43,268 nucleotides of DNA from Bacteroidota bacterium (GCA_023437485.1 JAEZGB010000065.1:1-43268), one strand, 5' to 3'; shown: positions 14,441 through 23,187, counted from the stretch's first letter. Program-made: numbers and translations. The notes: generated by a model from the letters alone, not told the origin.

Positions 14441-15684
14441 TGCAACTCAATCCCCGGTTTTGGCTCAGGCTTTCAATTGTCAATTTGTTTATTGTGGCCC
14501 TGTTGGGAATGCTGATGCGGTATAAAATCGGTTATGAATTCCCTCATTTCAACCAGAAATACATCCAGTTTTCGCATTATCACTTTGCCTTTTACGGTTG
14601 GATCGGCCAGGCGCTTATGGTGCTGATGGTGCAATGCATGGCGCGCATCAACCACTCATTCGCTTACAATAAATACAACGCCGTGCTCAGCGTGAACGCC
14701 ATTGGTTCCTACGGAATGCTTATTAGCTTTTTGGTTTGGGGGTTCGGGGTTTCCAGCGTATTGTTTTTGCTTTTGTCAATTGCAGCCTCATATTGGTTTG
14801 GGATTAAATTTATCCTGGACCTGAGGCGGTTCCCCATCAACCGGATCGCCGCCGATTGGTTCCGTGCGGCATTGTTCTTTAACTTCCTTTCGTCGCTGGG
14901 GGTGTTTTTGCTGGCCTATTGGATGTTGGGACGGCATATCCTCCAAAACGAATACCTGGCAACTTCTTATTACTTTTTGCACTTTCAATATAACGGTTGG
15001 TTCTTTTTTGCATGCATGGGGCTTTTGACCAACATGATCAACGGCAAGGCGGGCGTTCACAAGGCCATCTTCAGGTGGTTTGCCATTTCATGTACCCCGG
15101 CATATTTCCTGTCAGTACTGTGGCTTGAGATTCCTGTTTGGCTATTTGTGGCAGTGGTGATTGCTGCCGTGGCGCAAACCTACGCCTGGATTTTGCAACT
15201 GATGGCCATCGTCAAAACCAAACCCGAGGCCTTGCAGGGAATTCCGTTTATCCTGACGTATGTGTTGCTCTTTGTAGCCGTGGCCGGAACGGTGAAGGTC
15301 ATCCTGCAACTGGGGTCCACTGTCCCTGAAATCAGCAAACTCGCATTTGGTTTCAGGCCGGTGGTCATCGCCTATCTGCACCTGGTGCTGCTGGCCCTGA
15401 TCACGCTGTTTATCCTATTTTACATTTATGCAAACCACTTACTGCCTCGGCGGCGGATGGTAATGGTGTCGCTGTTTGTTTTTTCCATTGGTGTCTTCCT
15501 AAATGAAGCCATCCTGGCCGCGCAGGGAATCGGCGCGTTCAGCTATACGATTATCCCTTACGCAAATGAGATGCTTTACTATGTCGCGGTGCTTATGGTA
15601 GCCGGAATTGGCTGTATGGCATTTTTCTCGATTATCCCGGAAAAAAATGCGAAATATGACATTAATCATAATTTAAGGCGCTAA
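14440..15684 (+). CDS. Heme-copper-oxidase-like membrane protein lacking a binuclear centre
   Basis: 414 aa with about 12 predicted membrane helices. Motifs comparable to NorB are QFSHYHFAFYGW (H46, H48; helix II, low-spin heme), YFLHFQYNGWFFF (H181, N185; helix VI, HxxxN instead of HxxxE) and IAYLHLVLLAL (H314; helix X). The HH pair that binds FeB is absent, and the heme b3 proximal histidine position appears to be Tyr. If it binds heme, a single bis-His low-spin heme is most likely. It is a paralogue of the truncated gene at 1-666. The gene is coupled to the regulator by a TAATG overlap, so a role in NO or redox sensing or NO tolerance is plausible but inferred. NnrS is the nearest known idea. 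Confidence 0.75.
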   Translation: MQLNPRFWLRLSIVNLFIVALLGMLMRYKIGYEFPHFNQKYIQFSHYHFAFYGWIGQALMVLMVQCMARINHSFAYNKYNAVLSVNAIGSYGMLISFLVWGFGVSSVLFLLLSIAASYWFGIKFILDLRRFPINRIAADWFRAALFFNFLSSLGVFLLAYWMLGRHILQNEYLATSYYFLHFQYNGWFFFACMGLLTNMINGKAGVHKAIFRWFAISCTPAYFLSVLWLEIPVWLFVAVVIAAVAQTYAWILQLMAIVKTKPEALQGIPFILTYVLLFVAVAGTVKVILQLGSTVPEISKLAFGFRPVVIAYLHLVLLALITLFILFYIYANHLLPRRRMVMVSLFVFSIGVFLNEAILAAQGIGAFSYTIIPYANEMLYYVAVLMVAGIGCMAFFSIIPEKNAKYDINHNLRR

Positions 15685-15704
15685 TAATCAAAACCTTTGT
15701 ACCA
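15656..15704 (+). promoter_or_regulatory. Predicted FNR-type promoter of the fasciclin gene
   Basis: The inverted repeat ATGACATTAATCAT at 15656-15669 (centre 15662.5) lies inside the last codons of the preceding gene. AACCTTTG at 15692-15699 is a -7 element with one mismatch to TAnnTTTG and ends 36.5 bp from the centre. The predicted start is about 15704, 16 nt before the ATG. Confidence 0.62.
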
Positions 15705-15719
15705 TAAATCTATGACCAA

Positions 15720-16268
15720 ATGAAAACTTTAATTAAACCATTTGCCCTGGCAGCGCTTATTGTTGCATTTGGGTGCAAGCAAACTGAAACAAACCAGGAG
15801 GAAATTGTCCTGGAGGAGCAACAAACCGTAGGGCAATCAGGGGTTGTTGACGAAACCTCAAAACCGAACGTGGTGCAAACCGCAGTGGGCAGCAAAGACC
15901 ATTCAACTTTGGTGACCGCCGTCAAGGCTGCCGGTTTGGTCGATGCGCTGAGCAACGCCGGGCCGTTTACCGTATTTGCGCCAACCAATGCAGGCTTTGA
16001 CAAGTTGCCGGCAGGTACTGTTGAAGGTCTTTTGAAACCCGACAAAAAAGAAGACCTGAAGTCAATTTTGGAGTACCACACCTATGTGGGCGTACTCAAA
16101 ACCGAGTACATGCAGGACGGCCAGGAGTTTGAAATGGTAGCCCCGCAAAAAGTGAAAATTACCAAGGAAGGCGACAAAACCTTTGTGAACGGTTCTGAAA
16201 TAGTCGCATCAATCGAAACCTCAAACGGCATCATCCACGTAATAAACGATGTACTCTTACCAAAATAG
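15720..16268 (+). CDS. Fasciclin (FAS1) domain lipoprotein
   Basis: 182 aa. SPII signal peptide with lipobox IVAFGC (C19), then a Glu/Gln/Thr-rich linker and one FAS1 domain (about 50-180). Typical FAS1 segments are HSTLVTAVKAAGLVDAL, GPFTVFAPTNAGFDKLP, LEYHTYVG and NGIIHVINDVLLP. It is anchored on the periplasmic or outer surface. FAS1 domains mediate adhesion or protein contacts; a specific role here is not known. Its own predicted FNR-type promoter places it in the NO/low-oxygen regulon, and a strong terminator follows. Confidence 0.9.
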   Translation: MKTLIKPFALAALIVAFGCKQTETNQEEIVLEEQQTVGQSGVVDETSKPNVVQTAVGSKDHSTLVTAVKAAGLVDALSNAGPFTVFAPTNAGFDKLPAGTVEGLLKPDKKEDLKSILEYHTYVGVLKTEYMQDGQEFEMVAPQKVKITKEGDKTFVNGSEIVASIETSNGIIHVINDVLLPK

Positions 16269-16288
16269 TTAATTATTAATTCAAGTGA

Positions 16289-16321
16289 AAAAGGCTGTCT
16301 GCAAAGGGCAGCCTTTTTTTT
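16289..16321 (+). terminator. Intrinsic terminator after the fasciclin gene
   Basis: A 9-bp stem starting AAGGCTGTC and closing with GGCAGCCTT around a TGCAAAG loop is followed by a run of T. It closes the plus-strand group that begins at 13853. Confidence 0.85.
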
Positions 16322-16379
16322 GGCAGTTGTCAGGGAAGTTGCACCCGACTTTACTCAAACTTGAAACTGACGACAAGGC

Positions 16380-16754
16380 CTACTGATTTAAGGTCTTGAC
16401 CATCATTACCGCGGCTATGTTGCCTGCCCGGTCCTTAATATCGGCAGCGCGCGGCCCTTGGAACAGGCTGTCAACCACTTCAGTAAACAACTTTACCCAA
16501 TGGTCAAAATGACCCTTGTTCATCGTGCTTTTGCGGTGAAGTTCGCGGTGGACCACCATTGGGCTTCCGCTGTAATTGCCGGTGTAAAAAACTATATTTT
16601 CCCAAAAGTCATACATTTTGGGCAGGTGTTCGTCCCAATTTACTTTGGCCACGTCGTTAAATAGATAGCCAATGACCTGGTCGGTCCTGACTTTGTCATA
16701 AAAAGTATTGACCAACAGTTCTATATCACCGCGGTCGCGGATATCGGTTTTCAT
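16380..16754 (-). CDS. Group III truncated hemoglobin
   Basis: 124 aa. Matches the TrHb3 pattern: FYDKVRTD near the N-terminus, MYDFWENIVFYTGNYSG in the middle, then HRELH and GHFDHWVKLF. H82 is the probable proximal heme ligand, with W86 nearby. Truncated globins bind O2 and NO; this group is little studied and is often linked to NO or microaerobic life. The gene starts 2 bp after the nosY stop and ends the nos operon, so it is probably made with NosZ. NO scavenging or oxygen detoxification is inference. Confidence 0.88.
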   Translation of the reverse strand: MKTDIRDRGDIELLVNTFYDKVRTDQVIGYLFNDVAKVNWDEHLPKMYDFWENIVFYTGNYSGSPMVVHRELHRKSTMNKGHFDHWVKLFTEVVDSLFQGPRAADIKDRAGNIAAVMMVKTLNQ

Positions 16755-16756
16755 GG

Positions 16757-17524
16757 TTAAAGGTCCTTTCGGTTAAATTTTCTCAGGGATAGGGCAAATG
16801 GAATTGCGGCCCACAGGCACAGCAACAGGAAAGAAATGACAAGGCCAATATCGGTACCAAAAAAATCCTTGAAAATGGCCCCGGTATATCCCATCATGGC
16901 CGAAACGTCCAGATGTAGCAGGATCAGGATCCGCGCCAGGTCAATCGGGCTCAGCGCCGTGATGCCCACCATCGCGTTTTCAATCGGATACTCGGCCAGC
17001 TGGAAAAGAAGGAACAGGACAATGCCGTCAAACAGCAGCGCAAAATACAGCCATGACATGATGGCGATGCCGATTCCCTTGGCTTTGTCTCTTGTGAGGA
17101 TGGAACTCAGGAAAGCCAGTGCTACAAAAATGATCGAGATCAACGTACCTGTAGCCAGCATCATCACACCGATGCTGTCAGGCGAATTGAGCGCAAGCGG
17201 TATTCCCGCGCCGACCAAAAACGCCAGCACCATTGAAAGCGATAGGCTGATAAAGAGGCTCACCCAGATTTTGGCCCGTTTAATCGGCTGGCCCAATAAA
17301 AGTTCTATAAATTCGGAACTGTTGTAAATATAGATGGTGGAAAAAAGCACCGACACCAGCGGGACGGTGAACAAAATTACATTGAGGATGGTCAGGATTC
17401 CTTTGGAGGCGTTGTCTTCTAGCGCGAACGAACTCCACGATAAAATTCCCAAAATCAATGTGTAGGCCAGGACGATCCGGTTTTTCAGGATGTCGATCAG
17501 GATTATTTTAATGAGCCGGTTCAT
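16757..17524 (-). CDS. nosY: ABC transporter permease for NosZ maturation
   Basis: 255 aa with six predicted membrane helices (ABC-2 type permease). The first begins at about residue 8 (IDILKNRIVLAYTLILGI) and the last precedes the basic C-terminal tail. With NosF and NosD it forms the machine needed for assembling the CuZ sulfide centre of N2O reductase. Its start lies inside the 3' end of nosF (17-bp overlap), which supports coupling. Assignment rests mainly on the gene order nosD-nosF-nosY plus topology. Confidence 0.9.
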   Translation of the reverse strand: MNRLIKIILIDILKNRIVLAYTLILGILSWSSFALEDNASKGILTILNVILFTVPLVSVLFSTIYIYNSSEFIELLLGQPIKRAKIWVSLFISLSLSMVLAFLVGAGIPLALNSPDSIGVMMLATGTLISIIFVALAFLSSILTRDKAKGIGIAIMSWLYFALLFDGIVLFLLFQLAEYPIENAMVGITALSPIDLARILILLHLDVSAMMGYTGAIFKDFFGTDIGLVISFLLLCLWAAIPFALSLRKFNRKDL

Positions 17525-18230
17525 TGCGCTGTTGCTTTAGGATTTTTGCAATTGACCTGGAAATCTTGTCCTCGCCGGTTTCCCGCCGCAGGTCATCAAT
17601 GTTTTGGTGAAGCCTTACCTGCCCTTCCTGCATGAAGATGATTTGGGTAACCAGGTCATCAAGCTCACTGAGCAGGTGCGAGGTAATCAGGATGAGTTTG
17701 CCTTTTTGTTTTTCGCGGATGATTTTTTCCTTGAGGATCTCGGAAGCCAGCGGGTCCAGCCCTGCGGTGGGTTCATCGAGGATTAGCACTTCGGGGTTGA
17801 ACAAAAATGCCAGTACCGCGCTCACTTTTTGGGTAGTTCCGCCCGAGAGTGTCCTCATTTGCTTGTCACTCATTTTATCCAGTTGGAAAGCGTGGTAAAG
17901 GTCCTGGTCAAGTTCGCTGCCTGAATTCCGGATTTTTTTGATCATGTCGATGATCTGCGAGATGGTCATATTGTCAGGATACCGTCCTATCTGCGGCATA
18001 TACCCAATCTTTTCGCGGTATTCAAACTGCCGCAATACTGATTTTCCATCAAATTCAATGCTTCCTATATCAGGGATAACCATTCCCAAAATGGACTTTA
18101 TCAACGTGGTTTTGCCGCAACCGTTTGGGCCGATCAGCGCGATGCACTCCCCGCGGGAACAGGTCAGGTTCACATTTTTCAGGACTTCGAGCTTCCCGAA
18201 TTTTTTGCTAATTTCTTTAATTTCAATCAT
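17508..18230 (-). CDS. nosF: ABC transporter ATP-binding protein for NosZ maturation
   Basis: 240 aa. Complete ABC ATPase: Walker A GPNGCGKTTL (about 33-42), Q-loop YMPQ, signature LSGGTTQKV, Walker B VLILDEPTAGLD and a switch histidine in ITSHLLSELD. It energises NosY on the cytoplasmic face. It overlaps nosD by 4 bp and nosY by 17 bp. Confidence 0.95.
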   Translation of the reverse strand: MIEIKEISKKFGKLEVLKNVNLTCSRGECIALIGPNGCGKTTLIKSILGMVIPDIGSIEFDGKSVLRQFEYREKIGYMPQIGRYPDNMTISQIIDMIKKIRNSGSELDQDLYHAFQLDKMSDKQMRTLSGGTTQKVSAVLAFLFNPEVLILDEPTAGLDPLASEILKEKIIREKQKGKLILITSHLLSELDDLVTQIIFMQEGQVRLHQNIDDLRRETGEDKISRSIAKILKQQRNEPAH

Positions 18231-19456
18231 AATGGCAGCGCCTTCATCAGTGGCGTTTTATCGACAAAATTATCGGGGGTTATACTGGGTAGGACCTTTT
18301 CAGATTTGTCCAGAAGGGTTATCATAAAACTTCGGTACAACAACATGGTGGACGGATTGCTCTCGGTCAGCACTGCAAACAGGCTTAGCGGATGGTATGG
18401 AACGTCGCCAATTTGATCGCGGTTCAAATCATAACCTTCATATTTGTCCCAATAATTGGCGTTGAAGGTGTTCAGGACCAAGCTTCCGTTGGTACTGATG
18501 TCAAAAGTATTCTTTATAAAATTGTTGTTGACTATCTCATTGTCCATACAACTGGCCTGGATCTTCATCCCCCAGCCGTTTGACCCGAAAATATTCTTCT
18601 CCACCTTAACCCGCGTGGTACCTTCCATAAAAATGCCCGAGGTATTGCGCGAAAACCGGTTGTTGAAAATATAGCTATCGGAAATTTCCTTGAGCAAAAG
18701 CCCGTAGGCCGAATCGCCCCAGTTCTCCTCAAAATGGTTGTTGAACATCTTGACATCGCGCGTGAACATCACCGCCACGCCGGCGCCATTGTTCTTAAAA
18801 ACATTGGTAATGTAGGCATCGCTGTGCGAAAACATGAAATGCAGTCCGTACCGAACATTTTTTTGAGAAATATTCCGCCAGATCACTGAATGCGTCACAA
18901 ATTCCAGATAAATCCCGTCCCGGTGGCCCGATATCCGGTTGCCGATGATTTGCAGGTTCTCGCTTTTCCAACAGTGAATTCCGTTGCCGATAAGCTGCTC
19001 GTCCTTGCCGTAGGCGGTGATGCGGTTGTTCCTGACAATACAGTTGCGGCCATTTTGGATGTAAATCCCAAAATAATTATTGTCCAGGATATTGTTCTCA
19101 ACAACCACGTAATTGCGGTCAAAAACCTTTACGCCGCAGGGATCATTGAGCGCCGATTTACCTGAGTTGACAATCTTGAAGCCGCGCAGCACCACGCTGT
19201 CGGCATTGATGGAGACCACTTCGTCCTTTTTTTGGCCGTCGAGAACCGGATACCCGATCCCGATAAGCACCACCCGTTTTTTGACCATGATATTGCCTTC
19301 GCGGTAAACGCCGCGGTCCACTAAAATAGTGTCGCCGTCAGCGGCAATTTCAAGTGCACGCGTTACCGATTTTACCTGACGGTTCTCGCCCACATGGATA
19401 ACCTGGGCGTGGCCGGAGAGGCCCAGCAGCAATATCAGGAGGATGAAATATCGCAT
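18227..19456 (-). CDS. nosD: Periplasmic beta-helix protein for NosZ copper-centre assembly
   Basis: 409 aa. Sec signal peptide (MRYFILLILLLGLSGHAQ), then a right-handed parallel beta-helix made of many short turns such as NNYFGIYIQNGRNCIVRNNRI, typical of the CASH/NosD family. It works in the periplasm with NosF and NosY to deliver sulfur or copper during CuZ assembly. The start overlaps the nosL-fusion stop by one base. Confidence 0.94.
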   Translation of the reverse strand: MRYFILLILLLGLSGHAQVIHVGENRQVKSVTRALEIAADGDTILVDRGVYREGNIMVKKRVVLIGIGYPVLDGQKKDEVVSINADSVVLRGFKIVNSGKSALNDPCGVKVFDRNYVVVENNILDNNYFGIYIQNGRNCIVRNNRITAYGKDEQLIGNGIHCWKSENLQIIGNRISGHRDGIYLEFVTHSVIWRNISQKNVRYGLHFMFSHSDAYITNVFKNNGAGVAVMFTRDVKMFNNHFEENWGDSAYGLLLKEISDSYIFNNRFSRNTSGIFMEGTTRVKVEKNIFGSNGWGMKIQASCMDNEIVNNNFIKNTFDISTNGSLVLNTFNANYWDKYEGYDLNRDQIGDVPYHPLSLFAVLTESNPSTMLLYRSFMITLLDKSEKVLPSITPDNFVDKTPLMKALPL

Positions 19457-20472
19457 TATTCGGCATTAAGGATGTTGTCCCATTCAACGGCCGAAGCGCC
19501 TAAAGATTTCGCGTGCTGGCTGGCCAAATCAGCCGAAGGGAACGCAGCGATGTTGCCGCGCATGGGCGACTGGATATTGCCGCCTTTGATAAAACTGGCC
19601 GAACTTACCGGGATCAGTGAATTTTCCTGGGTAAAATCGCCAACAAAATGAGTTGAAAATGCTGTTGACGAATTCTCCTTGATATACGCTACCATGCAGG
19701 AAATATCGTCAAATTTATAATACCTACCCTTTTTTGTTATTGTCTCGGCAGCAAATTTCCCATTGGAAATCGTCATTTTGCAATATTCGCACATGTCGGA
19801 ATTGATCTTGATGGGTTTTGGCTCGTTTGAACCGCACGATAGCATTACCACCGACAAGGCCACCACGGCCGCGGCGGGTGCTTTTTTACTAAACCGCGCC
19901 AGCCATCCGCGAGAAATGGCAACTACCAAAAACAGCAGTATTCCGGCCACCACCAACATCCATCCGCCCAGGTCCGGCATTGAATATGCGCCAAAGTTCA
20001 GCAATTGTTTATAGCCGATCAACGGTGGCTGATAGGCCATTCCGGGTACCTGGATTGCCGCGTTGGGGTCCAGATCATGTCCGTAATCATAGTTCCATCG
20101 GTAAAAATCAAGCCCGGCCACTACCACAAAGATCAAAAAAGCGACAAAAAGCCACATGACGCTTTTACGGCGGCCAAATATTGCCATGGCCAGCGAGGCG
20201 AGCCCAAAGGCGATCATGATATAGGGGATGATCTTGAATTCAATAAAATTTTCGGTGTGAAGGGTTTTCATGCCAATGTAATGGTTTAGGCCGTTGATGA
20301 TTTCAACATCGCCGCCAATTTTATCGGCGTGCAGCCTAAGCACAAGCCCTTCAGGATATTGTGGCGCCACCAAATCGATTTTCCACATCGGCACCAATAA
20401 AGAGCAAAAAAAGAGTACACTTGCCATGACCAGGAAGATCCTGGACAGCAAACTTATTTTGGAATTATCCAT
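19456..20472 (-). CDS. nosL: NosL copper chaperone fused to an N-terminal membrane domain
   Basis: 338 aa. The N-terminal 200 residues hold about four membrane helices (11-29, 80-100, 104-122, 171-187) with a large loop containing NHYIGMKTLH. A fifth hydrophobic segment (199-212) ends in VVMLSC (C213), which looks like the lipobox of a normal NosL. The NosL domain follows with the copper-site motif DMCEYCKMTISN (M227, C228, C231, M233) and FDDISCMVAYI. NosL gives Cu(I) to NosZ in the periplasm. There is no Met near residue 195 to start a separate NosL, so this is one reading frame. It lies 49 bp downstream of nosZ. Confidence 0.88.
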   Translation of the reverse strand: MDNSKISLLSRIFLVMASVLFFCSLLVPMWKIDLVAPQYPEGLVLRLHADKIGGDVEIINGLNHYIGMKTLHTENFIEFKIIPYIMIAFGLASLAMAIFGRRKSVMWLFVAFLIFVVVAGLDFYRWNYDYGHDLDPNAAIQVPGMAYQPPLIGYKQLLNFGAYSMPDLGGWMLVVAGILLFLVVAISRGWLARFSKKAPAAAVVALSVVMLSCGSNEPKPIKINSDMCEYCKMTISNGKFAAETITKKGRYYKFDDISCMVAYIKENSSTAFSTHFVGDFTQENSLIPVSSASFIKGGNIQSPMRGNIAAFPSADLASQHAKSLGASAVEWDNILNAE

Positions 20473-20521
20473 AGCATTTGAATTTAAAAGGGCAAAATTT
20501 CTTTTGCCCTTTCCATTTTGA

Positions 20522-22498
20522 TTATTTGCTTGCGGGCTGATTGGTCCCTACACTATAAGTTATGGGAACCGTGCTGCCTTTTGGAGAAACCCTTACGTAA
20601 CCTGACATTTCCTGGTGCAATGCACTACAGAAGTCAGTACAGTATATCGGGAAGATCCCCACACGGTCCGGCACCCACTTAAGCGTGGTGGTTTCGCCCG
20701 GCATGATGAGCAACTCTGCATTGTTGGCGCCCTTGACTGCAAACCCGTGCGGAACGTCCCAATCCTGCTCAAGGTTTGTCACGTGGAAGTAAACCTCATC
20801 GCCAAGCCTTACACCCTCTATGTTGTCAGGAGCAAAGTGCGAACGGATTGATGTCATGTACACGTGAACCTTGTTTCCTTCGCGCACCACTTTGGCGTCC
20901 TTTTCACCCTTGGTAACATAAGGGTGCTCGTTTTTGTTGATGTCATAAAACTTCAACTGCCCGTTATTGCGGATCAGATCGGCCGGTGCAGCCTGCGCGT
21001 AGTGAGGTTCGCCGATGGTGGGGAAGTCCAGGATGAGCTGCATCTTATCGCCACTGATATCAAAGATTTGCGCGCTTTGTGCCAATTCAGGCCCTGTTGG
21101 CAGGTAACGGTCCTTGGTGATCTTGTTGTAGGCCACCAGGTACTTGCCAAATGGCTTTTTACTGTCTCCACCCGGAACCATCAAGTGACCGATTGAGTAG
21201 TAAGTTGGAACCCTGTCAAGAACTTTAAGCGTTTTGATGTCCCATTTCACGATTTCAGATGACACGAAGAATGAAGTATAGGCGTTGCCTTTTCCGTCAA
21301 ACTCGGTGTGGAGTGGCCCAAGCCCTGGCTTTTGAACCTCGCCGTGCAATACTGACTCATACTTAAGTACCGGAATGCCTTCATAATCGCCTTCATATTG
21401 TTTGGCGGCAATGGCCTTTTGCAATTTGTCAAAGCTGAATACAGGAATCAATGCGGCAAGCTTACCACTTCCCACAATATACTCACCTGAAGGATCGACG
21501 TCACATCCGTGCGGCGATTTAGGGCAAGGGATCATGTAGCAGATATCCTTAAGCTCGGCGGCATCGAGAACCAAAACTTCGGTTTTGATTTCAGATTTGG
21601 CCATGTGGGTCTTTTCGTCCCAGGTATTGTGGGCGTAACGGACTTTCTGTTTCTTGCCCTTCCCGGCCTTGATGTATTCCTCGGCTTTTTTCCAGTTCAC
21701 GGCCATAATAAAGTCTTTGTCCTTTTGGGAAGCGTTCACTTCAAGAAGCGTGTTGGCCTGTTCAGTGTTGTAGGTCGAGAAGAAGAACCACCCGTGAGAC
21801 TTGCCCTTACCGGCGTGCGAAAGGTCAAAGTTTACACCCGGGGTAACAATCTGGAACGCGATATCCATCTCACCTTCCTTGCCTACTTTCACAAAGCTGA
21901 TGTGGCCTTTGAAATTTTGCTTGTAGGTATTGATGGCCACGTCGCCGTCGCTGTAATCGCCAGGTACGCTAAAGCGTGTTCCCGCTACAACATACTCGGT
22001 GTTTTCAGTAATGAACGGGCTGGAGTGGTTACCACCGCTGTTTGGAAGTTCAATGATCTCGGCTGTTTTAAAAGTCTTGAGGTCAATCCTCGCGATCCTT
22101 GGAGTGTTGTTCGCGTTGGCAAACACCCAACGGCCGTCAATTTCGCCATTGGTTTGGGACATCTCGGTGTGGTGGAGGTCATCCCAGGGCACCATTCCGT
22201 GTGAAGTGTTGAGCATCGGTTTCGTCTCTTCGCTGTACCCCCAGCCTTTCTCCGGATCAACCGAGAAAACCGGGATTACCCTGAACAACCTGCCGCTTGG
22301 CAAACCGTAAACACTGAGCTGGCCACTGAACCCGCCCGAGACGAAATTATAGAATTCGTCATACTTTCCGGGCGCTACATACGCCTTTTGGGCAGCGTTG
22401 CCACTCACGGCATCGCCAGAACTTTTAGGTTTGCACGAGGCAAAGAACAAACTTCCGGCAAAGGCGAAGGCCAATGCTACCACGATCCTGTTTTTCAT
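20522..22498 (-). CDS. nosZ: Nitrous-oxide reductase, clade II (atypical) lipoprotein form
   Basis: 658 aa. The N-terminus is an SPII signal (AFAGSLFFASC), not the twin-arginine signal of clade I enzymes. A seven-bladed propeller follows, with histidine-bearing segments SHAGKGKSHGWFF and SPHGCDVDPSGEY for the CuZ centre. The C-terminal cupredoxin domain has the CuA signature YCTDFCSALHQEM (about residues 618-630). The enzyme reduces N2O to N2 in the periplasm. It follows the cytochrome c gene by 21 bp and heads the nos maturation genes. Confidence 0.98.
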   Translation of the reverse strand: MKNRIVVALAFAFAGSLFFASCKPKSSGDAVSGNAAQKAYVAPGKYDEFYNFVSGGFSGQLSVYGLPSGRLFRVIPVFSVDPEKGWGYSEETKPMLNTSHGMVPWDDLHHTEMSQTNGEIDGRWVFANANNTPRIARIDLKTFKTAEIIELPNSGGNHSSPFITENTEYVVAGTRFSVPGDYSDGDVAINTYKQNFKGHISFVKVGKEGEMDIAFQIVTPGVNFDLSHAGKGKSHGWFFFSTYNTEQANTLLEVNASQKDKDFIMAVNWKKAEEYIKAGKGKKQKVRYAHNTWDEKTHMAKSEIKTEVLVLDAAELKDICYMIPCPKSPHGCDVDPSGEYIVGSGKLAALIPVFSFDKLQKAIAAKQYEGDYEGIPVLKYESVLHGEVQKPGLGPLHTEFDGKGNAYTSFFVSSEIVKWDIKTLKVLDRVPTYYSIGHLMVPGGDSKKPFGKYLVAYNKITKDRYLPTGPELAQSAQIFDISGDKMQLILDFPTIGEPHYAQAAPADLIRNNGQLKFYDINKNEHPYVTKGEKDAKVVREGNKVHVYMTSIRSHFAPDNIEGVRLGDEVYFHVTNLEQDWDVPHGFAVKGANNAELLIMPGETTTLKWVPDRVGIFPIYCTDFCSALHQEMSGYVRVSPKGSTVPITYSVGTNQPASK

Positions 22499-22519
22499 AA
22501 TATAGGGATTTTTAGAAAA

Positions 22520-23005
22520 CTATTGTACACCGTCAATTTTGCGCATATACTCTAAGATTCCGCGTGCTTCGTCGTCAGACAAGCCCTGGTTTGGCATGCG
22601 CACCAAACAGATTTCCAACTGCGCCTGGAGTTCAGGGTCTTTGTCAATCATTGGGTCAGGATTGGTAATGAAGTTCATGATCCATTGCGGAGTCCGGCGC
22701 TCGGTCAGGCCTGCCCAACCCGGGCCCACAAGGCGCTCGTCGGTAATTTTGTGGCATGAGAGGCATTTTACATTGGATACTTCCTCACCTTTTGAGGCGA
22801 GGGCCTTGTCCAGATTGGGGCTTAGGTCAACTTTATCATACTTTCCTTCTCCGCGGTTCGGGTCATAATCGGCGGCCGATCCGGCAGTCTGTTCACCGGC
22901 CGGTACCACTATTTCGTCCTGATTCGAATCCTGGTCTTTTTTTTCTTTGTCACCGCATGAAATCAGTACGGCAAGGAAAGCTGTGAGAATCGCAAATTTT
23001 TTCAT
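22520..23005 (-). CDS. c-type cytochrome lipoprotein, probable electron donor to NosZ
   Basis: 161 aa. SPII signal with lipobox AVLISC (C17), an acidic low-complexity linker and one cytochrome c domain with CLSCH (C81, C84, H85) and likely axial M137 (LVRMPNQGLS). It is the first gene of the nos operon, so periplasmic electron transfer to NosZ is the likely job (the role given to NosC-type cytochromes in clade II clusters). A 20-nt leader is predicted from the upstream promoter. Confidence 0.9.
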   Translation of the reverse strand: MKKFAILTAFLAVLISCGDKEKKDQDSNQDEIVVPAGEQTAGSAADYDPNRGEGKYDKVDLSPNLDKALASKGEEVSNVKCLSCHKITDERLVGPGWAGLTERRTPQWIMNFITNPDPMIDKDPELQAQLEICLVRMPNQGLSDDEARGILEYMRKIDGVQ

Positions 23006-23024
23006 TGTTGGTTGATTTAAGATT

Positions 23025-23073
23025 AGTACAAAGTTACATACACGGCAATCTGACCTTTTATGATTAAAGTCAT
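23025..23073 (-). promoter_or_regulatory. Predicted FNR-type promoter of the nos operon
   Basis: The inverted repeat ATGATTAAAGTCAT lies at 23060-23073 (centre 23066.5). On the minus strand, TAACTTTG at 23036-23029 is an exact TAnnTTTG element ending 37.5 bp from the centre. The predicted start is about 23025, 20 nt before the cytochrome ATG. Confidence 0.75.
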
Positions 23074-23187
23074 ATTTAAAAGAAACTTCAATTTAGCCAT
23101 TATAATTTAATTGGCAAATGTTTAAATGCAATTATGTCTGATAATCAGCCTGTGGTAAAATTCATTTACACCCATAATCGCCGCCAA

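Noticed and set aside
14440..15684. Calling the 414-aa protein NnrS
   Set aside because: Size, topology and context fit, but I do not see the typical NnrS signature (WHAHEM-like); the motifs look more like NorB helices, so only the general resemblance is reported.
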